A stretch of DNA of 64,000 nt from G963691835 sp963691835 (GCA_963691835.1 OY829383.1:3720001-3784000), one strand, 5' to 3'. Positions 51,491-60,310 are shown, numbered from the stretch's first letter. Notes: generated from the sequence alone by a model not told the origin. Numbers and translations are program-made.

Positions 51491-52060
51491 ATGAGCGTTG
51501 TTCACAACCCGATTGACGACCAAACCGCAGACAGCGGCGCATCCAGTGCTGCGTCCGAATTCGGGGGAGCGTTGACCGTTGAGATGATGGGAACATCAGA
51601 GCACCTGGTCATCTGGGCGATCCGGCAATGGGTTTCGGATCATAAGAACCGGGTGCCCGAGCACACCCTGATCCAGAATGGTTTCGCGGCCGCGTACGTG
51701 GACATGGCGTTTGGTCCGTTTGATACGCTTATGACCCTTTCGGCTACGACAGCCACCCGAGTGCTCGATGTCCGTTGTCTCAAGTGCAAAGGGGTCGGTG
51801 ATGGGGAGGTGGATATCCTCTCCGTTATCTCATTGATCCAGGCGGGTCGGGGGGATCTGGCGTGCATCCGCCTGGGGAGTTGGTTACCCCCTGCCGCCGT
51901 TCGCCATGGTTTATCCGCCGCCGACAGGCTGGCGCGCGTGCTGGAACGGGGCGGTCACACAATCTGGCTAAGGGCCGAGTACGTGTTGCCAACCGAAGAG
52001 ACGTCGAGCGACAGACGTCCTTCGGAGGTGCTGCCGCGTGTTCCCGCCACCCTTCAATAA
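51491..52060 (+). CDS. Unknown 189-residue protein of the iron module
   Basis: A soluble protein with N-terminal MSVVHNPIDDQTADSGASSA and the core TSEHLVIWAIRQWVSDHKNR, followed by a CLKCKGVGDGEVDIL segment whose CxxC-type pair (Cys99, Cys102 region) could bind metal, and ILSVISLIQAGRGDLACIRL. I do not recognise a named family. ATG 51491 is preceded by GGGGGA; the earlier in-frame ATG at 51464 lies inside the Fur-like operator area. The next gene begins 15 bp downstream, so cotranscription with the DUF2325 and DUF2218 genes is likely. Upstream Fur-like sites suggest induction on iron limitation. Confidence 0.65.
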   Translation: MSVVHNPIDDQTADSGASSAASEFGGALTVEMMGTSEHLVIWAIRQWVSDHKNRVPEHTLIQNGFAAAYVDMAFGPFDTLMTLSATTATRVLDVRCLKCKGVGDGEVDILSVISLIQAGRGDLACIRLGSWLPPAAVRHGLSAADRLARVLERGGHTIWLRAEYVLPTEETSSDRRPSEVLPRVPATLQ

Positions 52061-52075
52061 GCCGGGGCCGGTCGG

Positions 52076-53263
52076 ATGTGTGATGCGTGTCAGGCCTTTG
52101 AAGCGGTCGCGGGCAAACCGGGACGCCGTCGTTTGTGGGAGATCTACTCCGGTTGGCACTGCGCCATCGTCGGGACTTGCCTTTCATTGGCCGATCTCCG
52201 TCGGCTTGCCGTCAAGTTAGGGTATCGTGTCGAGGATCCGGACAGGACCGATCTGAAGCTCCACATGCGGTTCGTTCAAGATGCCGGCAAAGACGGAAGA
52301 TCGTCTAAGTTGCTGACCAAGCTCTTAGACAAACGCCACGAGACAACGATCCGGAAATTCCGATCCTTCAAGACCAGGGATGAAGTTCTGGAGGCCTGGA
52401 ACGAGGCTCTTGCCGAAGGAGACATACCCGGGCCTTTCTGGGCAGCGATGAGCCACCCCTGTCTGGATCGGGATCTCGGGGTTCTGCTCTACGGTGACGT
52501 TCACATGCTCTCCCATCTCGTGGGATCGACGAACCGCGCGGAGTTGGCCCGGGTTCAAGCGATCGAAACCATGTCACGACAGCTCGAAGCAAGGATTGAG
52601 CGGGATGCGGCGCGACATCGGGAGAAGTTGGCTCAGCGGGACGTGGATATTGCCGCCTTGATGGACGAGGTCACCACGTTGCGGGGACAACTGGCAGCTA
52701 AGCACTACCAAAGCCCTGATGCCTGTGCGGCAACGGTTAGCCAACTGGGGGCCAAAGATGATCTGATTTCAGCGGAGAACCGAGAGTTAAGGACCTCGCT
52801 TGAATCCGCAAACGCCGAGGTCGCACGCCTGACAAGCCAGTTGAACGAGGCGAGGCAGGAAGTCCGGTCGATCGAAGCGGCATTGACCGAGGAAACCGAG
52901 GCCGACAGTGGTATCGGTGCACACGGTCCCGATCTTGACGGCCGTCGAATTCTCTACGTGGGCGGCAGGCATGCTCACCTGCCGACCCTGCGCCGGATCG
53001 CCGCCCAATGGGGTGCAGAACTCGATCACCATGACGGTGGCTTGGAACGATCGATTGACGCCTTGGCAGCAGCGGTGGCCAAGGCGGATGTGGTCGTCTT
53101 TCCAATCGACTGTGTCAGCCACAGTGCTACCAGCAAAGCCAAAACGCTGTGCCGGCAGACGATGAAACCCTTCATCCCCGTGCGGTCTTCCGGCATTGCC
53201 TCTTTTGTTGTGGGTCTGAAAACCGCCATGCCCCCTCAAGGCTTGGATGCCTTGAGCTTCTAA
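52076..53263 (+). CDS. DUF2325 domain protein with long coiled coil
   Basis: A 395-residue protein. It begins MCDACQAFEA (a CxxC). Residues 25-165 are a helical domain of unknown fold, about 165-285 is a coiled coil (RQLEARIERDAARHREKLAQ, SLESANAEVARLTSQLNEAR), and the C-terminal 100 residues match DUF2325: RRILYVGGRHAHLPTLRRIA, HHDGGLE, ADVVVFPIDCVSH and FIPVRSSGIASFV. DUF2325 resembles a Rossmann-like fold with a putative metal- or nucleotide-binding edge; its biochemistry is not established. Its position between Fur-like sites and a DUF2218 gene suggests iron handling. The earlier gene ends 15 bp upstream. Confidence 0.8.
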   Translation: MCDACQAFEAVAGKPGRRRLWEIYSGWHCAIVGTCLSLADLRRLAVKLGYRVEDPDRTDLKLHMRFVQDAGKDGRSSKLLTKLLDKRHETTIRKFRSFKTRDEVLEAWNEALAEGDIPGPFWAAMSHPCLDRDLGVLLYGDVHMLSHLVGSTNRAELARVQAIETMSRQLEARIERDAARHREKLAQRDVDIAALMDEVTTLRGQLAAKHYQSPDACAATVSQLGAKDDLISAENRELRTSLESANAEVARLTSQLNEARQEVRSIEAALTEETEADSGIGAHGPDLDGRRILYVGGRHAHLPTLRRIAAQWGAELDHHDGGLERSIDALAAAVAKADVVVFPIDCVSHSATSKAKTLCRQTMKPFIPVRSSGIASFVVGLKTAMPPQGLDALSF

Positions 53264-53291
53264 TCACCACTTCAACCCCGGAGGAGAGAGA

Positions 53292-53579
53292 ATGTATTTG
53301 TCGCGTGCCGAAGTGAAAACGCCAAAAGCTGGTCGCTACCTTGCGCAGCTATGTAAGCATTTCGCTCACAAGATCACGGTGGACTGGACCCCAGACTCAG
53401 GGGTGGCCGAGTTTGGAATGGGCATGTGCCGTATGCGTTGTGCGGAGGACGTGCTGTTCCTTAGCTGCGAGGCAGAGACCCAAGAGGGATTGGAAAAAGT
53501 CCTCTACATTGTCGACGACCATCTGTCGCGCTTCGCCTGGAAAGAGGGCATCAAGGCCGATTGGCGGACAGAAGCATAA
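53292..53579 (+). CDS. DUF2218 domain protein
   Basis: A 95-residue single-domain protein with the family pattern SRAEVKTPKAGRYLAQLCKH, FAHKITVDWTPDSGVAEFGM, then CAEDVLFLSCEAET and the C-terminal DDHLSRFAWKEGIKADW. DUF2218 proteins are often encoded next to siderophore or heme/iron-uptake genes. ATG 53292 has GGAGGAGAG in front. It is the last gene of the plus-strand module and converges on the DUF1513 gene, 96 bp away, where a small GGAACC/GGTTCC hairpin (53592-53605) is visible. Confidence 0.82.
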   Translation: MYLSRAEVKTPKAGRYLAQLCKHFAHKITVDWTPDSGVAEFGMGMCRMRCAEDVLFLSCEAETQEGLEKVLYIVDDHLSRFAWKEGIKADWRTEA

Positions 53580-53675
53580 CGTCGGCTGGCGGGAACCAAG
53601 GTTCCGGAGAGCTCGGTGGGTAATGGGCTGCTTTTCGGGGTTGTCTGGACGACACCGTACCGTACACGTTCCGGC

Positions 53676-54767
53676 CTAGGCCTCAACCAGACTCAGATGA
53701 TTGTCCCATGCGACGTCAAACGACAGCGTTGCTTTGGTGGATAGGGCTGGATCAATGCTGGAGATGATACCCTCGCCGGTGCTGGACCATACCGTTTGGG
53801 TTGCTGCGTCTCCGGCGAGCCCCGCGCAGTCTTGCGCCTTTCTGTGGCCAAGGAACCGTCGCTCCTCAATCGACCAGAAGCCGAGTTGGCCGCCGCGTGC
53901 GAAACTTCCCACAAGCGTTGCCGTGGTTCCGAGGAACGCCACATCTGCGCAGTAGTGTTGGAACTGACGATCCATCGGTGATGACAGGAGCGCCATCTCT
54001 CCACTGGATGTCACGAAGCCGATCAAAGGTACGTCGTCTTGGGCCGGGCCTTCATATTGGAGGCCGAAGCCCAAACGTCCGTCCCGCGAGACGTCAAGGT
54101 GGCGGATGCTGCATTTCCTAAGCGAAGGGGACAAGCGGCCAGACCAAACCGACTCACGACTCACCGGATCTATGACGGCGACCGATGGATCCATGTCGTG
54201 GAGGTTGAGCTTGGTCCGCCCCGTCTCCGGGTGTGTCAGGATCCCGCCATTGGCGACAACCACGCCAGCGCCGTTGGGAAGCAGCGCAATGTCATGGGGG
54301 CCGATCCCGCCGGTCTCTATCTCCCCGAGGCGCTGCCAACCCGCCCCAACGTCCCAGACCCCAAGGATGCCGCGTTCGTTCTCGTAGTCGTTCTCGGTGG
54401 TGTAGAAGAACCGGCCATCGGAAGAAAACACGCCGTGCCCGTAAAAGTGCCGGTCATCGGCAGCTTCCCGGACGGACGAAAGCCTCCCGGATCGCCGATT
54501 GAATATGACCATGTACCGGCCTGGCCGCCGCGCGATGGTGACCGCCTCTGCCGTTGTCGGAGAGGCGACCGTTGCATGTCCTCTTGCTGGGAGAGGCAGA
54601 GCGTACTCGATACGCCCGTCGGTCCCGAATGCCAGCACGACGAAACGTCCGTCCCGCCGTCTTGCGGCCGATAAGAGCAGCTTTCGATCCGCGGAGAATG
54701 CCGCCGCATCGGTCGCCGATAAGCCGAGTGCTGCGAGGGAAGACAGAAAGGTCCGCCGATCGATCAA
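53676..54767 (-). CDS. DUF1513 domain protein, Tat-exported beta-propeller
   Basis: A 363-residue protein with a twin-arginine-like signal (MIDRRTFLSSLAALGLSATD). The mature part reads as WD-like blades, e.g. HFYGHGVFSSDGRFFYTTEN, GIGPHDIALLPNGAGVVVAN and RHLDVSRDGRLGFGLQYEGP, as in the DUF1513 family. DUF1513 genes typically sit beside imelysin and di-heme DUF1111 genes, as here, and are thought to assist periplasmic iron uptake. The start is TTG at 54767, three bases after the upstream stop. Last gene of the minus-strand module. Confidence 0.85.
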   Translation of the reverse strand: MIDRRTFLSSLAALGLSATDAAAFSADRKLLLSAARRRDGRFVVLAFGTDGRIEYALPLPARGHATVASPTTAEAVTIARRPGRYMVIFNRRSGRLSSVREAADDRHFYGHGVFSSDGRFFYTTENDYENERGILGVWDVGAGWQRLGEIETGGIGPHDIALLPNGAGVVVANGGILTHPETGRTKLNLHDMDPSVAVIDPVSRESVWSGRLSPSLRKCSIRHLDVSRDGRLGFGLQYEGPAQDDVPLIGFVTSSGEMALLSSPMDRQFQHYCADVAFLGTTATLVGSFARGGQLGFWSIEERRFLGHRKAQDCAGLAGDAATQTVWSSTGEGIISSIDPALSTKATLSFDVAWDNHLSLVEA

Positions 54768-54770
54768 GGC

Positions 54771-55886
54771 TTAGTCGCCGTCCAAACTGTTGAAGCCCAC
54801 GACCAGCCCGAACGCTGAAGCCACACCTTGCGCGAACAGCGTTCGAAGCCGGCGTGTCGTTTCAATGGCAGCAATGACCTTTGGGCGCTCGACGCCATCA
54901 CCAACCGCGTCAGCAAGGGTTCCCTCAATCCCATTCAGATCGTCGAGAAGCGCATCGAATTCCCGGTGAATCTGGGCATCGAGTTCCGGATGCCCAGATT
55001 CAGCCAGCGTGCTGCCGAAACCGTCACCCTCAAGGTTGTACAGTTTCAGCATCGCGGCGGCTGCAATCCGCACATTTCTGAGGGACCGTTTGCTGCGCCA
55101 CGCCTCGGCCCGTTTGGACCGGGGTCTGTCGACCGACTTGCCAAGCGGACGGCTTAGCTTCAACTCGCCGATGACCTCCAGACCGACAAGGATACTCTTC
55201 ATGAGATCCGCTGTGGATCCTTCCTTGGTCTCGTAAGCGATCGATCCGCGGCCGGCTGTTTGCATCGCCTTCGCAAACCCGCCTGCTTCCGTCCAGTCCT
55301 CCAAAATATCCCCGGACATGCCGGCAAGATTGGTCGTTATCGCCAACGCTACGGCGCAGTGGGCCTCGCGTGTGGACGGCTCCAGAAACCCTGCGGCCTC
55401 TTTGCCAAACATCAGGCGTTCCGATGCCGGGAAACCCTGAACCGCCACGGTGGTCTCCCGAAACGCTGTGTCGGCGAGTTTCTCCGGGGCCGGGTTCGCA
55501 AGCAGAGCTGATAGCTCTTTGCCCACGCTGTTGCGGCGGTCCGGCCAGTACTGAATCCGGAAAGAGCGGTCCAGGAAGGAAACGGGACCGAATCCGATGT
55601 ACTGGATACCGGCCCAGGAATCCCAAGCCTCGTGGAAAGCCATCGTCAGGTTCTGGAATCCTTGGGTCGTGGGGTCTGAGCAGAAAGACCGCGTGACACC
55701 AGATAGACGTTCCGTTGTTTCGGCGAACCTGCCGTACCCGGGGAGAATAACCAGGTCGAGAGCTCGGCTCGTCAGCGCTTCGAAAGGAATATCCACGTCT
55801 TTCGTAGCGGCAAGTCCCTCGGTCTGCGTCAGCCCCAGAACCGAAACAAGCAGGGCCGCTGAGATTGTTCCGGTGAACCCGTTCAT
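54771..55886 (-). CDS. Imelysin-like periplasmic protein (second copy)
   Basis: A 371-residue protein with signal peptide MNGFTGTISAALLVSVLGLT, cut probably near LAA. The helical imelysin (peptidase M75-like) fold is indicated by MAFHEAWDSWAGIQYIGFGP, the segment FRIQYWPDRRNSVGKELSAL and the C-terminal ELDAQIHREFDALLDDLNGI. The GxHxxE motif of the other imelysin (57466-58734) is not visible, so metal binding may differ. ATG 55886 overlaps the upstream gene's stop by ATGA; the frame continues upstream but only as overlap. It matches the imelysin placed between DUF1111 and DUF1513 genes in other proteobacteria. Confidence 0.83.
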   Translation of the reverse strand: MNGFTGTISAALLVSVLGLTQTEGLAATKDVDIPFEALTSRALDLVILPGYGRFAETTERLSGVTRSFCSDPTTQGFQNLTMAFHEAWDSWAGIQYIGFGPVSFLDRSFRIQYWPDRRNSVGKELSALLANPAPEKLADTAFRETTVAVQGFPASERLMFGKEAAGFLEPSTREAHCAVALAITTNLAGMSGDILEDWTEAGGFAKAMQTAGRGSIAYETKEGSTADLMKSILVGLEVIGELKLSRPLGKSVDRPRSKRAEAWRSKRSLRNVRIAAAAMLKLYNLEGDGFGSTLAESGHPELDAQIHREFDALLDDLNGIEGTLADAVGDGVERPKVIAAIETTRRLRTLFAQGVASAFGLVVGFNSLDGD

Positions 55887-57361
55887 AGCGATCCTAGGAA
55901 GCGCAGAAGTGCGTCTCGATCTTCCTTGTCCAAAGCGACCACCCGCTCTCGTGCAGCTTCCGCTTCGCCGCCGTGCCAAAGAATTGCCTCCAAGAAACCG
56001 CGTGCCCGTCCGTCATGAAGAAAGAACTCATGGCCGTTCACGGCTTTGGTCAGACCAATTCCCCAAAGGGGCGGCGTCCGCCACTCCCGTCCGTTGGCAC
56101 TGCCTTCAGGACGATTGTCGGCGAGCCCTTCTCCCATGTCATGCAGGAGAAGATCCGTATACGGCCATATCTTCTGACCGGATTGTTCGGGAAGGTCGGC
56201 GCGCTCGCCGGTAACATAGCTCGGGGTGTGACAGGCGGCGCATCCCGCACTGTGAAAGATCCGCTTTCCGGCGAGCACCTGGGGGTCGTCAACGTCGCGC
56301 CTGGCCGGTACCGCGAGGTTCCGGCTGTAGAACACGACGAGGTTCAAGAGGCTGTCGCGAACCTCGATACCATCCGCCTTCTCGTCGCCATGGGCAGCAT
56401 TCCGGCAGTCCGCCTGGGAGGCCGTACAATCCGCGTGACCTCCGGGCCGTTGGGAGGTCGACAACCCCATATCCCCAGCAAAGGCGCCCGTCGCTTGTTC
56501 CGTCATCGTGGCGTGAAGTGCCTTCCAGCCGAAGCGGCCGACCGCAGGGGCGGCGGCCTCGATGCTCCAGACCCGTGAAGCGACGCCGGAGATGCCGTCG
56601 CCATCGATATCGTTCGGATCTTCACGGGAGAGGATATCCGCCTCATCGATTGCTTCCAGCAGGCCCAGGCCGATCATTGGTGGCGCGATGCGAGGCGAGA
56701 TCATGGTCTCCGGATGCATAGGACCGTATCCAAGGTCTGCGATCTGCCAGTCAGGACGGCGGAGCGTCACCACGGTTCCGTCCGCCAGTTCCACGGGGAC
56801 CTCGTCGTAAGTGACCCGCACCTTGCCCTCTGCGCGATGTCCAGGTGTCCCGAAGTCCTGAAGTTGGCCGCCATAGGTCGGCTCATCAATCCAAGGTAAC
56901 CGTCTGGAGGCCAGGAGGTTCACCTGCTCAGACGTGGATGGTGGCACCGAAAGGCGCAGCAGGAACGATACCGCCCTCGCATCATCCGTGGTCTCGTCGG
57001 GAGGATGTCCGCGCCCGTCCTTAAGGTGGCAGCGCTGGCACGAGCGGGCGTTGTATAGCGGCCCGAGGCCGTCCGACGACTTTGTGGATGCGGGAGCGGT
57101 CACCCACAGTTTCTTGAAAACGCCATTGCCGATCTTGAAGTCGAATTCTCTTAAGAAGCTCAGATTAGCAGACGCGTGAGAGAAGGCATTCCGGCCTGGA
57201 GTCCGGGTGGACGTGGTCTCACCGCCAGAGAGGGCTTCGCCAGCCTCAACACCAGAGTAGAACGAGCTTCCAGCAGCCAGAACACCGGCTCCGATCGCCA
57301 CAGCCGCAACGAAACCGGCAGCAAAAGACAGGCATACCGAGGATTTACGCATTCGAACCAT
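55883..57361 (-). CDS. Di-heme oxidoreductase-like protein (DUF1111, thiol oxidoreductase family)
   Basis: A 492-residue exported cytochrome. A signal/anchor segment (VCLSFAAGFVAAVAIGAGVL) is followed by two c-type heme sites, SCQRCH (about residue 110) and GCAACH (about 375), plus family segments FREFDFKIGNGVF-like, GLGPLYNARSCQRCHLKDGR, GYGPMHPETMISPRIAPPMI, DPNDIDGDGISG, and a terminal LWGIGLTKAVNGHEFFLHDG. It probably does redox work on iron in the periplasm for imelysin-based uptake. ATG 57361 is used; ATG 57442 has a GGGAG ribosome-binding site but would put a stable hairpin (57397-57419) inside the gene and a leader before the signal peptide. ATG 57352 is also possible. Confidence 0.85.
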   Translation of the reverse strand: MVRMRKSSVCLSFAAGFVAAVAIGAGVLAAGSSFYSGVEAGEALSGGETTSTRTPGRNAFSHASANLSFLREFDFKIGNGVFKKLWVTAPASTKSSDGLGPLYNARSCQRCHLKDGRGHPPDETTDDARAVSFLLRLSVPPSTSEQVNLLASRRLPWIDEPTYGGQLQDFGTPGHRAEGKVRVTYDEVPVELADGTVVTLRRPDWQIADLGYGPMHPETMISPRIAPPMIGLGLLEAIDEADILSREDPNDIDGDGISGVASRVWSIEAAAPAVGRFGWKALHATMTEQATGAFAGDMGLSTSQRPGGHADCTASQADCRNAAHGDEKADGIEVRDSLLNLVVFYSRNLAVPARRDVDDPQVLAGKRIFHSAGCAACHTPSYVTGERADLPEQSGQKIWPYTDLLLHDMGEGLADNRPEGSANGREWRTPPLWGIGLTKAVNGHEFFLHDGRARGFLEAILWHGGEAEAARERVVALDKEDRDALLRFLGSL

Positions 57362-57396
57362 GTCGTCGGGGCTAGCACGCTGTCTGTAACGCGGGA

Positions 57397-57419
57397 AGGG
57401 GCGATCTAAGACCGCCCCT
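57397..57419 (-). terminator. Intercistronic hairpin between imelysin and DUF1111 genes
   Basis: A 10-bp stem (AGGGGCGATC/GACCGCCCCT on the plus strand, one G-U) with a 3-nt loop, lying between the imelysin stop (57466) and the DUF1111 start. There is no T-run. It may protect the imelysin message or cause partial termination, which would make the imelysin the most abundant product. Confidence 0.5.
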
Positions 57420-57465
57420 GTGGCATTTTGGTGTGCGACCATACCGGCTCCCGGTCGGGTCTGGG

Positions 57466-58734
57466 TTACTGGAAGACGGCAGAAGGGTTGTCCAAGCTGT
57501 CGGAACCCTCAAACGCAAGGGCTGCAAGACCCAGAGTTCCCACGGCTCGTTCAATGCTCTTCGTCTGGACGAGCAACGCATCAATCGCTGCCTGTACGAT
57601 CGCGTTCCCCTCAGCATTGCCTTCCGCGATCAGCTGGTCATAGGCCTCGCCAGCTTCCGCGCTGGCAACGATGACGCCCATCTTGCTGACGGTGTCATTC
57701 AGGTCGCGCGTCAAGGAGCTGTCCACCGACCCGTCGCTGGCCGCGACAAGAGACGACAGGCTCGCCCCGGATACGACCGTTCCGTCGATCCGCTCATACC
57801 GGCCGAGATAGACGTTCCGGATTCCGACGACATCGTAATAGTGGGAGTTGTGCGTGTTGTCGGCGAAGCAGTCATGCTCTTCCTCCGGATCATGGAGGAG
57901 AAGGCCGAGCTTCATACGCTCTCCCGCCAACTCACCGTAAGAGAGGCTGCCCATGCCAGTAAGGATCGTGGCAATGCCTTCATCCGGATTACCCTCGACG
58001 AGACCCTTTCGGGCCAAACCGTCCGCCGTCCAATTTGCCAACATCTCTTCAAGATCGGCGATCAGGAGGTCGGTTGCTGCCATCAGATAGTCGGCCCGGC
58101 GGTCGCAGTTTTCGTTGGTGCAGTTCGCGGTATCAAAGTCCGTGTGTGACCGCGATCCGGCGCCCGGACCGGTTCCGTTGAGGTCTTGGCCCCAGAGCAG
58201 GAACTCGATCGCGTGGTAGCCGGTCGAGACGTTGGCCTCAACCTCATCGATCTCATGCAGGCTTTGAATGAGGCCGGTGTTGATGACGCTGGCATCAATC
58301 GTCTGACCCGCGATCGTGGCCGTTGAGTTCGCGATCACATTGGCGGTGTAGTAGGGGTTCTCGTCCGAGTCCGTGCCGTACGAGGTCGCGACATAGTCGA
58401 TGAGTCCCTCGTCCAGGGGCCAAGCATTCACTTTGCCTTCCCAGTCGTCGACGATGGCATTGCCGAACCGGTACACCTCGGTCTGCTGGTAGGGAACGCG
58501 TGCGGCGAGCCATGCGGTCTTGGCCGCATCCATAGTTGCCGCGCTTGGGCCCGCTATGAGTGCCGCCACGGCGGATTTCATTGCCTTCGCGGTAATGAGC
58601 GAGTCTTCGTACTTCGCGAACGCTATGTCGGAGTAGGTTGTGAGCACCGCTTTCTTCTCGGCATCAGTCGCCGCCGAGACAGGAAGGGATACAAGGGCGG
58701 CTAACGCGGCCCCCAAGACAAGTGATCTGACCAT
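57466..58734 (-). CDS. Imelysin family periplasmic iron-uptake protein (IrpA/ICMP-like)
   Basis: A 422-residue exported imelysin. Signal peptide MVRSLVLGAALAALVSLPVS with AATDAEKK after the cut. The GxHxxE metal motif is present in STGYHAIEFLLWGQDLNGTG (about residue 180). Other family segments are RVPYQQTEVYRFGNAIVDDW, VNAWPLDEGLIDYVATSYGT, GRYERIDGTVVSG and EDSLITAKAMKSAVAALI. Imelysins are iron-regulated and required for iron uptake in several bacteria. ATG 58734 has GGGGG upstream. A TGCGAA palindrome lies 72-94 bases before the start. First gene of the four-gene run to 53676. Confidence 0.9.
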   Translation of the reverse strand: MVRSLVLGAALAALVSLPVSAATDAEKKAVLTTYSDIAFAKYEDSLITAKAMKSAVAALIAGPSAATMDAAKTAWLAARVPYQQTEVYRFGNAIVDDWEGKVNAWPLDEGLIDYVATSYGTDSDENPYYTANVIANSTATIAGQTIDASVINTGLIQSLHEIDEVEANVSTGYHAIEFLLWGQDLNGTGPGAGSRSHTDFDTANCTNENCDRRADYLMAATDLLIADLEEMLANWTADGLARKGLVEGNPDEGIATILTGMGSLSYGELAGERMKLGLLLHDPEEEHDCFADNTHNSHYYDVVGIRNVYLGRYERIDGTVVSGASLSSLVAASDGSVDSSLTRDLNDTVSKMGVIVASAEAGEAYDQLIAEGNAEGNAIVQAAIDALLVQTKSIERAVGTLGLAALAFEGSDSLDNPSAVFQ

Positions 58735-58805
58735 TTTAACCCCCGAGGATGTGGAAGACCGGTGACGCTTGGTCGGAGCGGGCAATCACCGGATCGGAAG
58801 ACCAT

Positions 58806-58830
58806 ATTGCGAACGATTCTAATTCGCAAT
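58806..58830. promoter_or_regulatory. Fur-like palindrome in front of the imelysin operon
   Basis: Arms ATTGCGAA and TTCGCAAT (58806-58813, 58823-58830) around a 9-bp AT-rich core. The same TGCGAA arms and a GAATC/GATT core occur in front of the 51491 module, so one regulator probably controls both. Confidence 0.55.
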
Positions 58831-58906
58831 AACGAAACAGGGCACCTTCGGCGGCCGGCTGATTGGAATGGCCCGTTCAGCCGGCCGCGGTTTCTGCCGC
58901 GTTGGC

Positions 58907-60076
58907 TCAGAACTCCAAGGTGAGCCCTGTGACGAAGGCGGTGCCTTCGTTGTCGACGTTGGAGTCGTCTGAGAACCGGGTGTGGAAGAGGCTGGCAAGG
59001 GCCGTGACGCCTGGTCCGAGCTCGTAGCTGGCTGACAGCATGACGGTGTCCTGCGTGCTGTCACCGGAGACGGCGACCTCGTCCTCGAACTCGCCGCGGT
59101 AGTACGACAGGCTGACGGTTGCTGGATCGAACGCGTAGGCGACACCGATGTCGAACCCGCTGCCATCCAGGGACACAGCCGTGTTGGTGCCTCCGTCAGG
59201 ATTGCCGTCCGTGCTGGCGTAAGAGCCGCCGAACGTCCATGCGTCAAACGTCAGGTTGAGGCCGAAGCTGATCCCCTCAGCATCCCCGCCGCCGCTGACA
59301 CCATCAGGCTGGTCCGCCGTGATGAATCCGGCGGCCACTGCAATCTCGACGCTGTCGGACAGGGTTTCGACGTAGTTGATGCCGAGCGCGATGCTGTTGT
59401 CGTAGAGGTCCCCGGCCGGCTGGGTGTTGCTGTCGGTCTCGAACTCCGGGATATAGGACAAGCCGACCTGGAAACCGGCGACGCGCGGAGTGAAGTAGGT
59501 GATCTTTGTACCTTTGCCCTCGCCGACGAAGAGGTAGGTGGACTGGAAGGCGGAATCGGAGTCGCCGCCGGTTGGGTTGTTCACCCAGTCCGGAACGTCG
59601 GAGTCGTTGATCCCCAGACCGACATCGGGGGCGCTGTACTGCATGATCGCGGCGGCGTTGTCGCGCTTGCCCGCCTCCAGGCGGCCGAGGGGCGCTTCCG
59701 CCCAGATGAAGCTGTCGTCGATCTGCTCATCACCGGCGGACTGGGCCTCCAACAGGACTTCAGCACCGAACTGTAAGCCGTTATCCAGCGTGGTTTTGCC
59801 CGCGAATATGATGTCACTGTCCGACTTGACGTCGACCCCAGAGAAGTCTTCACCGCTGACATCGTCATTGTTCGAGGCGTAACCGAAGTACTGGATGAAC
59901 ACACCTTCGACGCCCAGGCGGACTTTCTCCGCCGCGGACGCGTTCCCGGCGGCAACCCCCGAGGCCATTATGCTCGCGACGCCTAGCGAGACGACCCGGG
60001 TCAGTGGTCGCCTGGACTTTGGCTTTGTGCAAATGGCAAGAACCTTGCCCCAAGCATCAACATCATTCCCGTTCAT
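58907..60076 (-). CDS. Gram-negative porin
   Basis: A 389-residue outer-membrane beta-barrel of the alphaproteobacterial porin family. The N-terminal leader (VVSLGVASIMASGVAAGNAS, cut near ASA) follows a short basic segment. The mature sequence alternates beta strands ending in Gly/Asp turns (DIIFAGKTTLDNGLQFGAEV, then LGRLEAGKRDNAAAIMQYSA) and finishes with FVTGLTLEF, the terminal aromatic needed for BAM insertion. ATG 60076 is used; the frame continues upstream without family features. A Fur-box-like site lies 33-51 bases upstream. It is probably the outer-membrane entry route for the iron or iron complexes handled by the genes downstream. Confidence 0.88.
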   Translation of the reverse strand: MNGNDVDAWGKVLAICTKPKSRRPLTRVVSLGVASIMASGVAAGNASAAEKVRLGVEGVFIQYFGYASNNDDVSGEDFSGVDVKSDSDIIFAGKTTLDNGLQFGAEVLLEAQSAGDEQIDDSFIWAEAPLGRLEAGKRDNAAAIMQYSAPDVGLGINDSDVPDWVNNPTGGDSDSAFQSTYLFVGEGKGTKITYFTPRVAGFQVGLSYIPEFETDSNTQPAGDLYDNSIALGINYVETLSDSVEIAVAAGFITADQPDGVSGGGDAEGISFGLNLTFDAWTFGGSYASTDGNPDGGTNTAVSLDGSGFDIGVAYAFDPATVSLSYYRGEFEDEVAVSGDSTQDTVMLSASYELGPGVTALASLFHTRFSDDSNVDNEGTAFVTGLTLEF

Positions 60077-60108
60077 CGAGCTTACCCCCAAACACAAAAA
60101 TATGTCTT

Positions 60109-60127
60109 GATAATGAGAATCATTCTT
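60109..60127. promoter_or_regulatory. Fur box upstream of the porin gene
   Basis: GATAATGAGAATCATTCTT matches the classical 19-bp Fur consensus GATAATGATAATCATTATC at 16 positions. It lies in the porin promoter region, where Fur with iron would repress transcription. TTTGTG and TATG nearby do not give a clear -35/-10 pair. Confidence 0.7.
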
Positions 60128-60310
60128 AATCGCAATAGGAAATTGGACTAGCAATTCCATTTCGTTCCAACGACACCGAACCGAATTCCGTTAGGCGTCA
60201 GCGGGAGGCTTTATCGCTTCCGCGACCGAAGCTGAATCTGGAGATCCGCAGCAACAAAGGTTTCGCATTCGAAGGTATTGAGACCGTCGGTCATGAGGCA
60301 CACCCGGCAA

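Noticed and set aside
57362..57442. A 27-residue N-terminal extension of the DUF1111 protein from ATG 57442
   Set aside because: The ribosome-binding site is acceptable, but the extension precedes a normal signal peptide and contains a stable hairpin better placed in an intercistronic gap.
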